From assembly GCA_023391625.1 (NCBI GenBank), contig JAEWAN010000027.1, positions 123,139 through 187,138 on the forward strand: a stretch of 64,000 nucleotides of DNA, in the 5' to 3' direction. The stretch comes from Bacteroidota bacterium (GTDB taxonomy: Bacteria > Bacteroidota > Bacteroidia > Bacteroidales > Paludibacteraceae). Position numbers and translations under genes: made by a program. The notes under the pieces are model-generated. The model was not told where the DNA came from. It did no database searches and saw only the letters and a list, made by a program, of their open reading frames with translations. Positions within the stretch are counted from its first letter, which is position 1. Each line of letters opens with the position of its first letter. Of this stretch, positions 55,692 through 64,000 are shown piece by piece.

Positions 55692-56198
55692 TTATGCAAG
55701 TAAAGCAATAACCTGCTCCGCGATAGTGCAATCATCGCCTTCTACAATACAGGAAGCCCTGGAGTAATAAGGTTCACGCAGGACTAAAGTATCTTTTATA
55801 TAACGGAGCAAATCATCACCTTTTCGTTTTGTCAACAATGGGCGGGTTGTCGGATCGCAAAGTTCCAAACGCCTTTTAAGCTGCTCCGGCGAAAACTTCA
55901 GATAAATAGTGCAACCAACGGAATTCATATAATCCATATTATCAAAGAAACACGGCACTCCGCCTCCTGTGGCAATAATAACATGCTCCTGTTCCGACAA
56001 CTCATGCAAATAATCCCTTTCCAGATTTCTAAAATATTCTTCGCCGCGCGTAGCAAAAATACAGGATACAGACTCATGTTCCCTGGACTCTATCAACTCA
56101 TCCATATCAATAAATTTATAACCCGTCCTCTCACTTACAATTTTTCCTATAGTCGTTTTACCGGAGCCCATAAAACCTATTAAAAAATACCGATCCAT
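55692..56198 (-). CDS. aroK: Shikimate kinase
   Basis: Start at 56198 (MDRYFLIGFMG) gives 168 residues, the usual length. The frame is open further upstream but without similarity. Walker A is GFMGSGKTT, the shikimate-binding DMDELIE and FRNLER are present, and GGGVPC follows. It phosphorylates shikimate at step five of aromatic amino-acid synthesis. The gene stands alone on the minus strand, divergent from the Ser/Thr-rich lipoprotein. Confidence 0.95.
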   Translation of the reverse strand: MDRYFLIGFMGSGKTTIGKIVSERTGYKFIDMDELIESREHESVSCIFATRGEEYFRNLERDYLHELSEQEHVIIATGGGVPCFFDNMDYMNSVGCTIYLKFSPEQLKRRLELCDPTTRPLLTKRKGDDLLRYIKDTLVLREPYYSRASCIVEGDDCTIAEQVIALLA

Positions 56199-56324
56199 CT
56201 GATTATCATTTAAATTAATATCGTTGTCTATCGGGAGACAAAGATAATACTTACAATTGAATTGTATGGAACAGCAAACTTTTGCTTTTATTACAAACAT
56301 TAATTATTTATTCAATGTATTTCG

Positions 56325-56332
56325 TATTTTTG
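56325..56332 (+). promoter_or_regulatory. -7 promoter element; fixes the next lipoprotein start
   Basis: TATTTTTG matches TAnnTTTG. It lies inside the open frame that begins at 56257, so the real start must be downstream, at the ATG 56392. Confidence 0.55.
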
Positions 56333-56391
56333 GCACGGATATTGAATGTTATATTTTAAAATATAAATCCTCAGCTCTAAAAATTAAAACT

Positions 56392-57702
56392 ATGAAATCA
56401 ATAAAAAAACCACTGATATTGATTAGTTTTCTGTTATTATCATTATCATGCCGTTCCGTAACAACAGTAACATATCAGCAACCGCAAACCACTCAGGTAC
56501 ATGTAGAAGCCTTGAATGACGACATCAGCTACAACCTCGATTTAAGGGCTGTTGCTACAGTTTTTGCGGACTCCAAAAACCTGGAAGAATTCGAATACCG
56601 ACTAAACGACTATGACAGCGGAATATCTAATCTCGATTTAAACAGAGACGGACAAGTAGATTACCTGCGGGTAGTTGAGATGTACGAAAAAGGGACACAT
56701 GTCATCGTTATACAGGCCATACTTGGTTATGATGTATATCAGGACGTGGCAACCATTGTAGTGGAACAAAATAAAAAGAAAAATACCTACATACAAATTA
56801 TCGGCGATCCGTATATCTATGGGGCTAATTACATCATAGAACCTGTTTACTATAGAACGCCCGTCATTTATACTAGTTTCTGGGCTCCGACATACGTATA
56901 TTACCGTTCTCCTTACAGATGGGGACATTACCCTACCTATTACCATTACCGTCCTTGTGTACGCCAGAATGTCTACATCAACCATGTTCATGTACATGTA
57001 AATACACATAATCGATACAACTACACAACAAAACCAAGAAATACACGTACAGTTACCAGAATGTCAAGTTCTGTTAGCCGCAATGACTATGCAACACGCC
57101 ACCCGGAACAATCTTTCAACAGAAGGAACAGTAGCGTACGTAATACCCGCGAGTTAACTACCAGAAGCACCAGAACATCATCATCTGCGACACAGAATAC
57201 AAGAAGCAGCAGCTCCACATCCGATACAAGAAGAAGTACAACGACTTCTCCTAACAGAAACTCCGGTACATCTACACAAAATACACGGCAGAAATCCAGT
57301 GGAACTCAGGTTAATCAAAATAAATCCGGTACAAGCACCAGACAAAGCAGACCTGCAAACAACAGTGGTTCTTCAAACGTTAACCCATCGGATAACAAAT
57401 CAAACTCCCGGACAACAGCACCTGCTACCAATTCAGGAAGCTCAACCAGGACGAAGCAATCTGAATCAAGCACACATAGTACCACAACCCCGGCATCTGG
57501 CTCTTCAAGAAGAGCTACAAGCTCCAGTAGTACGCAATCAAACACAAGAAGTAATACAAACACAGGAGCTTCCGGCTCAAGGTCAAGCGTAAGGCAAAAC
57601 ACTTCCTCCGGAAGCAGCAGCTCCAGGTCTTCTTCATCATCCAGATCATCAGGTTCTGGTACATCTTCATCCAGATCATCCAGTTCCCGGTCAAGCCGCT
57701 AA
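56392..57702 (+). CDS. Lipoprotein with long Ser/Thr/Arg-rich tail
   Basis: The start at 56392 (MKSIKKPLIL) yields 436 residues with a lipobox LSLSC (Cys near 18). Residues about 35-150 form a compact domain (YDSGISNLDLNRDGQVDYLRV, IVVEQNKKKN). A Tyr/Pro/His-rich stretch (about 155-215) follows, then some 215 residues made almost only of Ser, Thr, Arg, Asn and Gly. That tail looks disordered, basic and possibly glycosylated or peptidoglycan-interacting. No enzyme motif is seen. Confidence 0.8.
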   Translation: MKSIKKPLILISFLLLSLSCRSVTTVTYQQPQTTQVHVEALNDDISYNLDLRAVATVFADSKNLEEFEYRLNDYDSGISNLDLNRDGQVDYLRVVEMYEKGTHVIVIQAILGYDVYQDVATIVVEQNKKKNTYIQIIGDPYIYGANYIIEPVYYRTPVIYTSFWAPTYVYYRSPYRWGHYPTYYHYRPCVRQNVYINHVHVHVNTHNRYNYTTKPRNTRTVTRMSSSVSRNDYATRHPEQSFNRRNSSVRNTRELTTRSTRTSSSATQNTRSSSSTSDTRRSTTTSPNRNSGTSTQNTRQKSSGTQVNQNKSGTSTRQSRPANNSGSSNVNPSDNKSNSRTTAPATNSGSSTRTKQSESSTHSTTTPASGSSRRATSSSSTQSNTRSNTNTGASGSRSSVRQNTSSGSSSSRSSSSSRSSGSGTSSSRSSSSRSSR

Positions 57703-57720
57703 GGATATAAAAAAACATCC

Positions 57721-57762
57721 ATCAAGAATAAAGGCTACCAAATGGTAGCCTTTATTCTTGAT
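57721..57762. terminator. Bidirectional intrinsic terminator
   Basis: A perfect 20-base inverted repeat, ATCAAGAATAAAGGCTACCA and its complement with almost no loop, sits between two converging genes and is flanked by A- and T-rich ends. Confidence 0.9.
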
Positions 57763-57808
57763 ATAAAATTACTCTGAAAAATCTGAGTGAAAAATAAATA
57801 CAACAGTA

Positions 57809-59539
57809 TTAATCAACATCCTGATTCAAGAAGTTTCCTTCCTGTGGCATTATTTCCACCACCATTTCTTTCCGGCAAGAATGTCCATTCTCGTCAGTAA
57901 AACATGCAGCTATTTTCCCCCTGTCTGTATCACGAAACCACACAACACGTACCGAGGTACCCAGTTCATCCAAAATAAAGCCACCGTCAACCGACCATTT
58001 TAAACCCAAAGCCGGAGCTTCATCTATTGCATACACAGAAAAAGCATCATCCGCCCCAACATTAGCATCGCCGGACAATGTATAGTTAAAATAGCACTTT
58101 ATAAAGCTATCAAACATAAAATTTGTCAACTCAGTATTAATCACCTCCATATTATGGTTATAAGTTCCGTCAGGATCTACCTGAGGTTCATGCCCATAAC
58201 CTTGAAACGGAACATACCGGACCTTCATCTCATTTTGACTCATCCGTTCATAAATAGACTCCGAACCATATAACTGCCAAGAAGAAGACACTTTATCATA
58301 AAGGCGTTCACCCAGTTGATCTTTAAACGGCAATCCTTTATCGCAACGAACAATGTCATCATCCGTACCGTGAAACAATAAAGTAGGGAAATAGGCATCT
58401 TCCTTGTCAATTAAATCCAAGTCAGAAATAGCTCCCCACATAGCGACAAGCCCTGCAATCCGTACATCCTCTTTTAAATCATTTCCGGAATCATTCAAAC
58501 CTCCCAATCCCCGACGCAAAAAAGTTTCCTGCGTACTTTCATACACTTCATCATCATCCATAAAAGCAGATGTCAATGATATGATAGCCCCAGCACTACT
58601 GCCTCCCAAATAGATTTGGTCCGGATCAATGCCCCACCTTTCACAGTTATGTTTCAGATATCTCAAAGCAGCGCGTACATCCTGGGCGCCACAATGAATA
58701 GTACGTTCTATGGCTTCCAACCCCAACAAAGTAGAACCCAAACGATAATTAATAGAAGCGACTACATATCCTCTCTTTACCAAATAATCAGTAATATTCT
58801 TTTGCAAGATATTTTCCTTATCTCCAAAGAAAAATGCTCCTCCATGCAAATAAAGAAAAACAGGACGCTTCTGGCTGAAATCACCATAAGGTGTATAAAT
58901 GTCCATTAACAAAGGAAGTTGTTCCGGCTTTTGCATGGTTTTTCCCAGTTTACGAACTATAATCTTGAATAAAGGATCATATTCTCCATGAGGAATGTCA
59001 TCTACCGGCTCTGAGGTGTAAAAGCCATCGGCCATACCATACTGCACATCTTTATAGGAAACAATACTGTCAAAAAGCACTTCTTTGTATCTCTCTACAC
59101 ATTTCTCTTTTCCATCACGTATCTCAACACAATTTAAAATGACCTTCTGAGCTTTTATACCATATTCGGTATTCTTTTTCATATTCAAAATCAAATAGCC
59201 CTGTGATTCTCGTATCCTTAATTTCGCTTTTGTTTCAATCAATGTACTGTCTATCATCCGGATACTGCACCCACCTAAAGTATCTGCGAGAAAAGAAAAA
59301 CGGTCCACAATAGCAGACCCCTGGTATATAAATCCTGTCCCGATAAAATTACCCTCCCCATTCTCCCGAATCAGGTATAACTTCTTATTGTCTTTCATTT
59401 CACCGGTAAGCACTCCGTTCCGCGGAAAAATACTGTAATCGTAACTTCTCTTTGAACACGAACTCAATATAAAACCCCCTATCAATATAAAAGCGGATAC
59501 AAGTATATATCCATGCTTTCTAAAAAAATATTCAAACAT
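57809..59539 (-). CDS. Alpha/beta-hydrolase (esterase-like) lipoprotein
   Basis: The 576-residue protein has a lipoprotein signal (LSSC, Cys near 28). An N-terminal beta-rich part of unknown type (about 30-205) precedes an alpha/beta-hydrolase domain with oxyanion motif HGGAFFFG, nucleophile motif GGSSAG, acid in HGTDDDIV and the His of GYGHEP. About 90 further residues form an Ig-like beta domain (VDGGFILDELG, VRVVWFRD). The hydrolase resembles carboxylesterases of the HSL type; substrate unknown, possibly acetylated glycans. Confidence 0.85.
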   Translation of the reverse strand: MFEYFFRKHGYILVSAFILIGGFILSSCSKRSYDYSIFPRNGVLTGEMKDNKKLYLIRENGEGNFIGTGFIYQGSAIVDRFSFLADTLGGCSIRMIDSTLIETKAKLRIRESQGYLILNMKKNTEYGIKAQKVILNCVEIRDGKEKCVERYKEVLFDSIVSYKDVQYGMADGFYTSEPVDDIPHGEYDPLFKIIVRKLGKTMQKPEQLPLLMDIYTPYGDFSQKRPVFLYLHGGAFFFGDKENILQKNITDYLVKRGYVVASINYRLGSTLLGLEAIERTIHCGAQDVRAALRYLKHNCERWGIDPDQIYLGGSSAGAIISLTSAFMDDDEVYESTQETFLRRGLGGLNDSGNDLKEDVRIAGLVAMWGAISDLDLIDKEDAYFPTLLFHGTDDDIVRCDKGLPFKDQLGERLYDKVSSSWQLYGSESIYERMSQNEMKVRYVPFQGYGHEPQVDPDGTYNHNMEVINTELTNFMFDSFIKCYFNYTLSGDANVGADDAFSVYAIDEAPALGLKWSVDGGFILDELGTSVRVVWFRDTDRGKIAACFTDENGHSCRKEMVVEIMPQEGNFLNQDVD

Positions 59540-59654
59540 AAAAGACGTATTATTTACAAGAGTATTATTAGCTACCTTCTTTAAGAAGTAAACAAAAGTA
59601 ATCAGTTTTTAATGAAAAAGTTCTCCCTCGAAAAGAAATATCACTTTTACAGAT

Positions 59655-59690
59655 AACAAAAAACCGATAGAAATGAATCCATCGGTTCTT
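59655..59690 (-). terminator. Terminator of the prfA-pyrF unit
   Basis: The stem AACCGAT / ATCGGTT (59662-59668, 59681-59687) is followed on the minus strand by a T-run, about 60 bases after the pyrF stop. Confidence 0.7.
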
Positions 59691-59746
59691 ATTAATTTTT
59701 AATATTAATCCTGTAACCTATTTCAGGATGGGACAATATATTTAAA

Positions 59747-60583
59747 TTATATCAATCCAGCCTGGTTCAGTAGATGTTCCATTTCCAACTGTACTTTGGT
59801 AGCTTCACCACGTGCTGCCTTCGCATAATCAGCTTCAGACGAAGCATAAATAATCTGACGGGAAGAATTAACCAATAACCCGCAGTTTTTATTCATACCA
59901 TATTTGGCAACCTCTTCCAAACTACCACCCTGAGCTCCTACACCAGGAACAAGCAAGAAGTGATCCGGCACTATTTTACGGATATCGGTCAACATTTCCG
60001 CCTTCGTTGCACCTACCACATACATCATATTTTCAACACTTCCCCAATCACGGGATACTTCAAGAACTGATTCAAATAAACGTTTCTTTGTCACATCAGA
60101 CTGAATAAACTGAAAATCATAAGCACCTTTATTCGATGTCAGAGCAAGAAGAATAACCCATTTATCTTCATAAGTAAGGAATGGAGTCACAGAATCTTCG
60201 CCCATATAAGGGGCCACCGTCACGGCATCAAAATTCATATTACCAAAGAAAGTACGGGCATACATAGCAGAAGTATTGCCAATATCACCACGTTTAGCAT
60301 CCGCTATGATAAACTGATCAGGATAGTTAGTTCTGATGTATTCAATAGTACGTTCTAACACATCCCAACCTTTAAGGCCGATACTTTCATAAAAAGCAAG
60401 ATTCGGTTTATATGCCACACACAAATCAGCAGTAGCATCAATAATCGCCTTATTAAACTCAAATATAGGATCTTCCGTTTCATCAAATAAAAACTCCGGA
60501 ATCTTATTCACATCCGTATCCAAACCTACACAAAGAAAGGACTTTTTACGGCGTATATTCTCAAACAACTGTTCTCTGGTCAT
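59747..60583 (-). CDS. pyrF: Orotidine 5'-phosphate decarboxylase (long form)
   Basis: This 278-residue enzyme catalyses the last step of UMP synthesis. The signature IIADAKRGDIGNTS contains the catalytic Lys/Asp set; CVGLDTDVNKIP and LVPGVGAQGG complete the barrel's phosphate site. Its length marks the type-2 branch found in Bacteroidota and actinobacteria. It is 27 bases downstream of prfA. Confidence 0.96.
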   Translation of the reverse strand: MTREQLFENIRRKKSFLCVGLDTDVNKIPEFLFDETEDPIFEFNKAIIDATADLCVAYKPNLAFYESIGLKGWDVLERTIEYIRTNYPDQFIIADAKRGDIGNTSAMYARTFFGNMNFDAVTVAPYMGEDSVTPFLTYEDKWVILLALTSNKGAYDFQFIQSDVTKKRLFESVLEVSRDWGSVENMMYVVGATKAEMLTDIRKIVPDHFLLVPGVGAQGGSLEEVAKYGMNKNCGLLVNSSRQIIYASSEADYAKAARGEATKVQLEMEHLLNQAGLI

Positions 60584-60610
60584 AATTTTACTGTTATAAT
60601 AATATTAATT

Positions 60611-61696
60611 TTAAAGTTCACTATCTTTTAGGCGTTCCGCATTTTCAGCTACAATCAGCTGATCAATCACATTTTGTATATTTCCATCCATAAAATCGGC
60701 CAAATTATAAATCGTATAGTTAATACGATGATCCGTAATACGTCCCTGCGGATAGTTATATGTACGTATTTTTGCAGAACGGTCGCCAGTAGAAACCATC
60801 GTTTTCCTTTTAGAAGATATTGCGGATAAATGTTTCTGCAATTCTATATCATACAATTTATTACGCAACATCTGTAAAGCCATCTCACGGTTAGCCAGCT
60901 GTGAACGCGACACCTGACACTGTACCATGATTCCGGTCGGTTTATGGGTAAGTTGCACTTTAGTTTCAACCTTATTTACATTCTGTCCTCCCGCCCCACT
61001 GGAACGCGCTGTTTGGTATTCCAAATCCGCCGGATTAATTTCCACATCTACCTCTTCCGCTTCCGGCAACACAGCTACAGTTGCAGCCGAAGTATGTACG
61101 CGCCCCTGAGTTTCGGTCTGTGGTACTCGTTGTACACGATGTACCCCCGATTCATACTTTAATGTTCCATACACATTTTCCCCGGTCACCTCAAATATAA
61201 TTTCTTTATATCCCCCAATAGTTCCCTCACTGAAACTAGTCACCTGCATATTCCAGCCTTTGGATTCTATATATTTAGTATACATTTTAAACAAGTCACC
61301 AGCAAAAATAGCAGCTTCATCACCTCCGGTTCCACCCCTGATTTCCATAATCACATTCTTTTCATCCTCCGGATCAGCAGGTATCAGAAGCAATTTAATT
61401 TTTTCTTCCATCTCGGGAATTTTCGGCTCTATCACCTCAAGCTCCATCTTAGCCATTTCCCTCATTTCAGGATCATTTTCCGAATCCAAAATTTCTTTTG
61501 CTTCCGCAATATTAGACAAAGCTATACTATATTCATCACGAGCCTGCATAATCTTTTCCAAATCATGATACTCTTTGTTCAGCTTCACATACCGCTTCAT
61601 ATCTGCTATCACAGCAGGGTCAGTAATAAGCGTTGATATCTCATCAAATTTGTGCTGTAAACTGTTTAATTTCTCTAACAATGATTTTTCCGACAT
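60611..61696 (-). CDS. prfA: Peptide chain release factor 1
   Basis: The 361-residue class I release factor reads UAA and UAG. It has the codon-recognition motif PxT (VPQTET) of RF1, rather than SPF of RF2, and the peptidyl-hydrolysis motif GGQ in SGAGGQNVNKVET. GDEAAIFAGDLF and the C-terminal DHRINYTIYNL are typical. It is co-transcribed with pyrF. Confidence 0.97.
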   Translation of the reverse strand: MSEKSLLEKLNSLQHKFDEISTLITDPAVIADMKRYVKLNKEYHDLEKIMQARDEYSIALSNIAEAKEILDSENDPEMREMAKMELEVIEPKIPEMEEKIKLLLIPADPEDEKNVIMEIRGGTGGDEAAIFAGDLFKMYTKYIESKGWNMQVTSFSEGTIGGYKEIIFEVTGENVYGTLKYESGVHRVQRVPQTETQGRVHTSAATVAVLPEAEEVDVEINPADLEYQTARSSGAGGQNVNKVETKVQLTHKPTGIMVQCQVSRSQLANREMALQMLRNKLYDIELQKHLSAISSKRKTMVSTGDRSAKIRTYNYPQGRITDHRINYTIYNLADFMDGNIQNVIDQLIVAENAERLKDSEL

Positions 61697-61759
61697 TCTT
61701 TATTTATATTGTAATTATAATTAAGACCTATACAATTCCCATCCAACCTAAACAGACAA

Positions 61760-62392
61760 CTATTTCTGTTCTGCTTCTCTCTTAATGTTTTCCATAAATT
61801 TTGCAAAACGCCACTCAATATTTTCGCGATATTGCTTTTTTGTCATCAAATTAAAAGGACGTTGTAACTTCACTTTAACGAAAAAGATACATTCCACATA
61901 TGATTCATCAATTCTGTTTATTCTAAATTCTGCATCTACATGGCTAATTACTTTTTCACATTCAAGCATTTCATATTGAACAAAAATATCATAATCCGAA
62001 CGCTTTTCTTTCTTCAGAGTAGTTTTATATGCCACATCAGCATAATCACGTTGAAGAAAAGCCACATTTATATCCATGATACCATCAATCACCTTACTTT
62101 GCTTATCAAAAATATGTGATTTCAAATCAAACATAATAAAATCATCCGGTTCCCCATGAATTTTCAGACCAGTCAAAGCCCATTTAAACAAGCCGGCAAG
62201 ATCATCATTATACTCTGATATAAACTTATCCAGAACAAAATGAATCTTTTCATCCGAAGCATACACAGGTAAATTCACTGTCGTAACAAACTCTCCCCCT
62301 TTATACTCTGTAGAAACTTCTGTCTCTGCAGCCTGCAAGGCAAGAGAACATGAAACAACAGTAAAGAACAATAAAACTTTCCGAAAATTCAT
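61760..62392 (-). CDS. Secreted hypothetical protein, second of a tandem pair
   Basis: The 210-residue protein has a signal peptide (LLFFTVVSCSLALQA). The mature domain contains FDLKSHIFDKQSKVIDG and ends in WRFAKFMENIK. It is a paralogue of the gene directly upstream, with the same spacing of GEPDDFIMFDLKS versus GEGDEFIVYDLKS and of the last WRF block. Seven bases separate the two. Function unknown; START-like folds could be imagined but are not supported by a clear motif. Confidence 0.8.
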   Translation of the reverse strand: MNFRKVLLFFTVVSCSLALQAAETEVSTEYKGGEFVTTVNLPVYASDEKIHFVLDKFISEYNDDLAGLFKWALTGLKIHGEPDDFIMFDLKSHIFDKQSKVIDGIMDINVAFLQRDYADVAYKTTLKKEKRSDYDIFVQYEMLECEKVISHVDAEFRINRIDESYVECIFFVKVKLQRPFNLMTKKQYRENIEWRFAKFMENIKREAEQK

Positions 62393-62399
62393 CTCTGAA

Positions 62400-63053
62400 T
62401 TATTTTGCCATTAGTAAACTATCCCGGCGTTGCGCCTCATTACGTAAATTCATAGCCAATTGTTCAAAACGCCACTCCAGATTTTTTTTATAAACTTTCT
62501 GACTTACGAAGATATTAAAAAACCATCCGAATTTTACACGTAAATCCAAGGTACACCATGCGCTGTGTTCATTCTCACGAAGTATCTGAAAAGTGGCGTC
62601 TGCCTCTTTTATAAAACCTGTGGCACGAAGAATATCATACTGAATCACAATCTTATTATCAGACACTTCCTTTTTATACATTTTCCCCTCAATGTCAATA
62701 TCCCGAATCGTAAGTAGTTTGGGAACAATAACATCCATTTTTCCATAAATGATCTCTGTCTCCGGATCATATTCACTGGACTTCAAATCATAAACAATAA
62801 ACTCATCTCCTTCACCCTGCAAATTCATGTCTTTCAATCCCCAGGTAAATAATTGAGGCAAATCACTACGATACTGAATCATAAAGTCATCCATAACGCT
62901 GGAAGTTACTTCCTCTGAGGCATCTATCCAAACCCGACATTCCGTAACAAACTGTCCCTTTTTGTAATAAGTTGAAATAGAATCTTTAGGAGCTTCTGCA
63001 TACGCTACAGAACAACCAATACATAATAATACAATCGTTAAAAATTTATTCAT
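62400..63053 (-). CDS. Secreted hypothetical protein, first of a tandem pair
   Basis: This 217-residue protein has a signal peptide (TIVLLCIGCSVAYA) and the same architecture as its downstream paralogue: YKKGQFVTECRVW, GEGDEFIVYDLKS and WRFEQLAMNLRNEA. A Cys in the signal region (IGCSVAYA) could be read as a lipobox, but cleavage after AYA is equally possible. The pair probably arose by tandem duplication and is co-transcribed. Confidence 0.8.
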   Translation of the reverse strand: MNKFLTIVLLCIGCSVAYAEAPKDSISTYYKKGQFVTECRVWIDASEEVTSSVMDDFMIQYRSDLPQLFTWGLKDMNLQGEGDEFIVYDLKSSEYDPETEIIYGKMDVIVPKLLTIRDIDIEGKMYKKEVSDNKIVIQYDILRATGFIKEADATFQILRENEHSAWCTLDLRVKFGWFFNIFVSQKVYKKNLEWRFEQLAMNLRNEAQRRDSLLMAK

Positions 63054-63880
63054 TAGATAAGTTTATCCGGTTATTTCATAAAAAATAGTATTCTGCAAAG
63101 TTATCATTATTTTAGGATTTTCGAAAGCCTTATTAACCAGAGGTTATAATAAAATAAATATATTTCATAAGAGAATTTTATGCTAAAGAAAATAATCCGT
63201 TGTATTCCTCTCAATAGCCCCCATCTCACCTTCTATTAGTTCTATTTAGATAGAACTAAATTCTTATACCGAGGCTTATAAGCGCCAACAGAAATAAACA
63301 CATTCCGATTTCAATAAAGCCACAGATAAAATAAGGAAGGATAGAGGAAGAAACAATCAAAAATAAGTATTCTATCTGTCAATGCTTCGTTTAAGCTTTC
63401 CTTTAAATTTCTTTTTAAGAAAAGAGGATTATAACACAAAACTAAACTCCAGAAACAACGGTTACACACACATGTCATCCTTATTACAGTTTTAGTGCTG
63501 CCAAATTACTACTTCCAACACCTTTCTCAAAGCAATAAAAGAAAACAAGATTTCATTAAGAATAATGTAACAATATAAAAAGACAAACAAAGAATGTCCT
63601 TCAAAGATAAAGTCAGCCAATCATTCAAGCGGCTAAATCAATAGATAAAAAACAAAAGAATAAGCTAATAAATAAAACAGGTAAAAGAGAGTTATACAGA
63701 TACAGCAACCAATAAATCCTATCCAAGGGGAGTAGAATTGAGTAGGGGTTAAAGAGCAGGGTTAAACATATCTGGATATAAAGCTTTCCGCCTTCTCTTT
63801 TCTGTTTCCTGCTTTCTGCTTCCGGAAGGGGCAAGATTCAATAAAATAAGGATAAGGGGATTTCCTTTCCCAAACAGGCA
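63054..63880. other. Long gene-free region before the rRNA operon end
   Basis: About 830 AT-rich bases with no convincing ORF; a 69-codon frame at 63625-63834 has no gene-like features. The one clear structure is a perfect hairpin TTAGTTCTAT-TTAG-ATAGAACTAA at 63236-63259 with no T-run. The end nearest 63053 should hold the promoter of the secreted pair. Confidence 0.6.
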
Positions 63881-63925
63881 TAAAAAAAGAGTCCTGAGTG
63901 TAACTCTTCATTACATTCAGGACTC
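63881..63925 (-). terminator. Terminator of the rRNA operon
   Basis: On the minus strand GAGTCCTGAATGTAA and TTACACTCAGGACTC pair around a short loop and are followed by seven T. It lies about 10 bases after the 5S rRNA end. Confidence 0.9.
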
Positions 63926-63935
63926 TTCGCTTTAA

Positions 63936-64000
63936 AACGGCGGCTATCTACTCTCCCACAGTTATGCAGTACCATCGACGTGGACAGGCTTAACTTCTCT
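63936..64000 (-). rRNA. rrf: 5S ribosomal RNA, 3' part
   Basis: The reverse complement begins AGAGAAGTTAAGCC (5S helix III/loop region), continues with CGATGGTACTGC and ends GTGGGAGAGTAGATAGCCGCCG, all diagnostic of bacterial 5S rRNA. The 5' half lies beyond the window. It is the last gene of an rRNA operon read on the minus strand. Confidence 0.93.

Noticed and set aside
56257..56391. Upstream extension of the Ser/Thr-rich lipoprotein
   Set aside because: It contains the likely promoter and precedes a normal lipoprotein signal starting at 56392.
63625..63834. 69-codon minus-strand frame near the rRNA operon
   Set aside because: Only a hydrophobic stretch from AT-rich DNA; no promoter, start signal or similarity.
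1..64000. CRISPR arrays or insertion-sequence transposases
   Set aside because: No regularly spaced direct repeats and no DDE or HUH transposase motifs were seen in the window.

Overview
The window is chromosomal DNA from a member of the Bacteroidales (Bacteroidota). The pointers are the vegetative promoter type (TAnnTTTG at -7, seen many times), a fused nuoCD inside a complex I operon that lacks nuoEFG, a hybrid two-component regulator of the polysaccharide-utilisation type, many lipoproteins, an IntDOT-like integrase and a Bacteroides-type MobV relaxase. The genus cannot be settled from sequence alone. The host background is AT-rich; 25.4-29.1 kb is clearly richer in GC.

Layout. 0-9.2 kb: end of a transporter gene, ychF, two tandem XRE-like regulators of unknown role with a small gene facing away from them, radA, an M28 glutaminyl-cyclase-like lipoprotein, and proB-proA. 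9.3-11.2 kb: two tRNA-Gln genes (UUG and CUG), a P-loop kinase-like gene and a small secreted protein. 11.3-21.3 kb: nuoA-B-CD-H-I-J-K-L-M-N, a complex I with no NADH-oxidising module. 21.4-23.6 kb: ahpC-ahpF (minus strand) for peroxide removal.

24.1-40.6 kb: a carbohydrate locus. Two GH43 enzymes and one GH2 enzyme lie on the minus strand, divergent from a 1344-residue hybrid two-component regulator. A mobilizable element of about 7.8 kb (integrase, RhuM-like protein, oriT-like hairpins, a MobV relaxase broken by a one-base frameshift, and a single-chain Type IIG-like restriction-modification enzyme) sits between the two GH43 genes. It probably cut the distal gene off from its operon.

40.7-47.5 kb: an efflux operon laid out like E. 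coli cecR-ybhGFSR plus an outer-membrane channel. It consists of a TetR regulator, a TolC-like protein, an HlyD-like lipoprotein, two ABC ATPases and two ABC permeases, preceded by a double palindromic operator. The two ATPases carry complementary degenerate motifs. 47.7-54.4 kb: dut, a TPR lipoprotein, a DUF4292-like lipoprotein, an EnvC-like protein, parE and a tadA-like deaminase. 54.4-63.1 kb: a membrane metallophosphoesterase, aroK, a Ser/Thr/Arg-rich lipoprotein, an esterase-like lipoprotein, prfA-pyrF and two tandem secreted paralogues. The window ends in a partial 5S rRNA on the minus strand, the end of an rRNA operon.

The best candidates for less-described biology are: the element with its frameshifted relaxase and Type IIG cargo, the asymmetric ABC ATPase pair with its operator, the tandem XRE-like regulators with their divergent small ORF, and a decayed gene fragment between the GH2 gene and its regulator.
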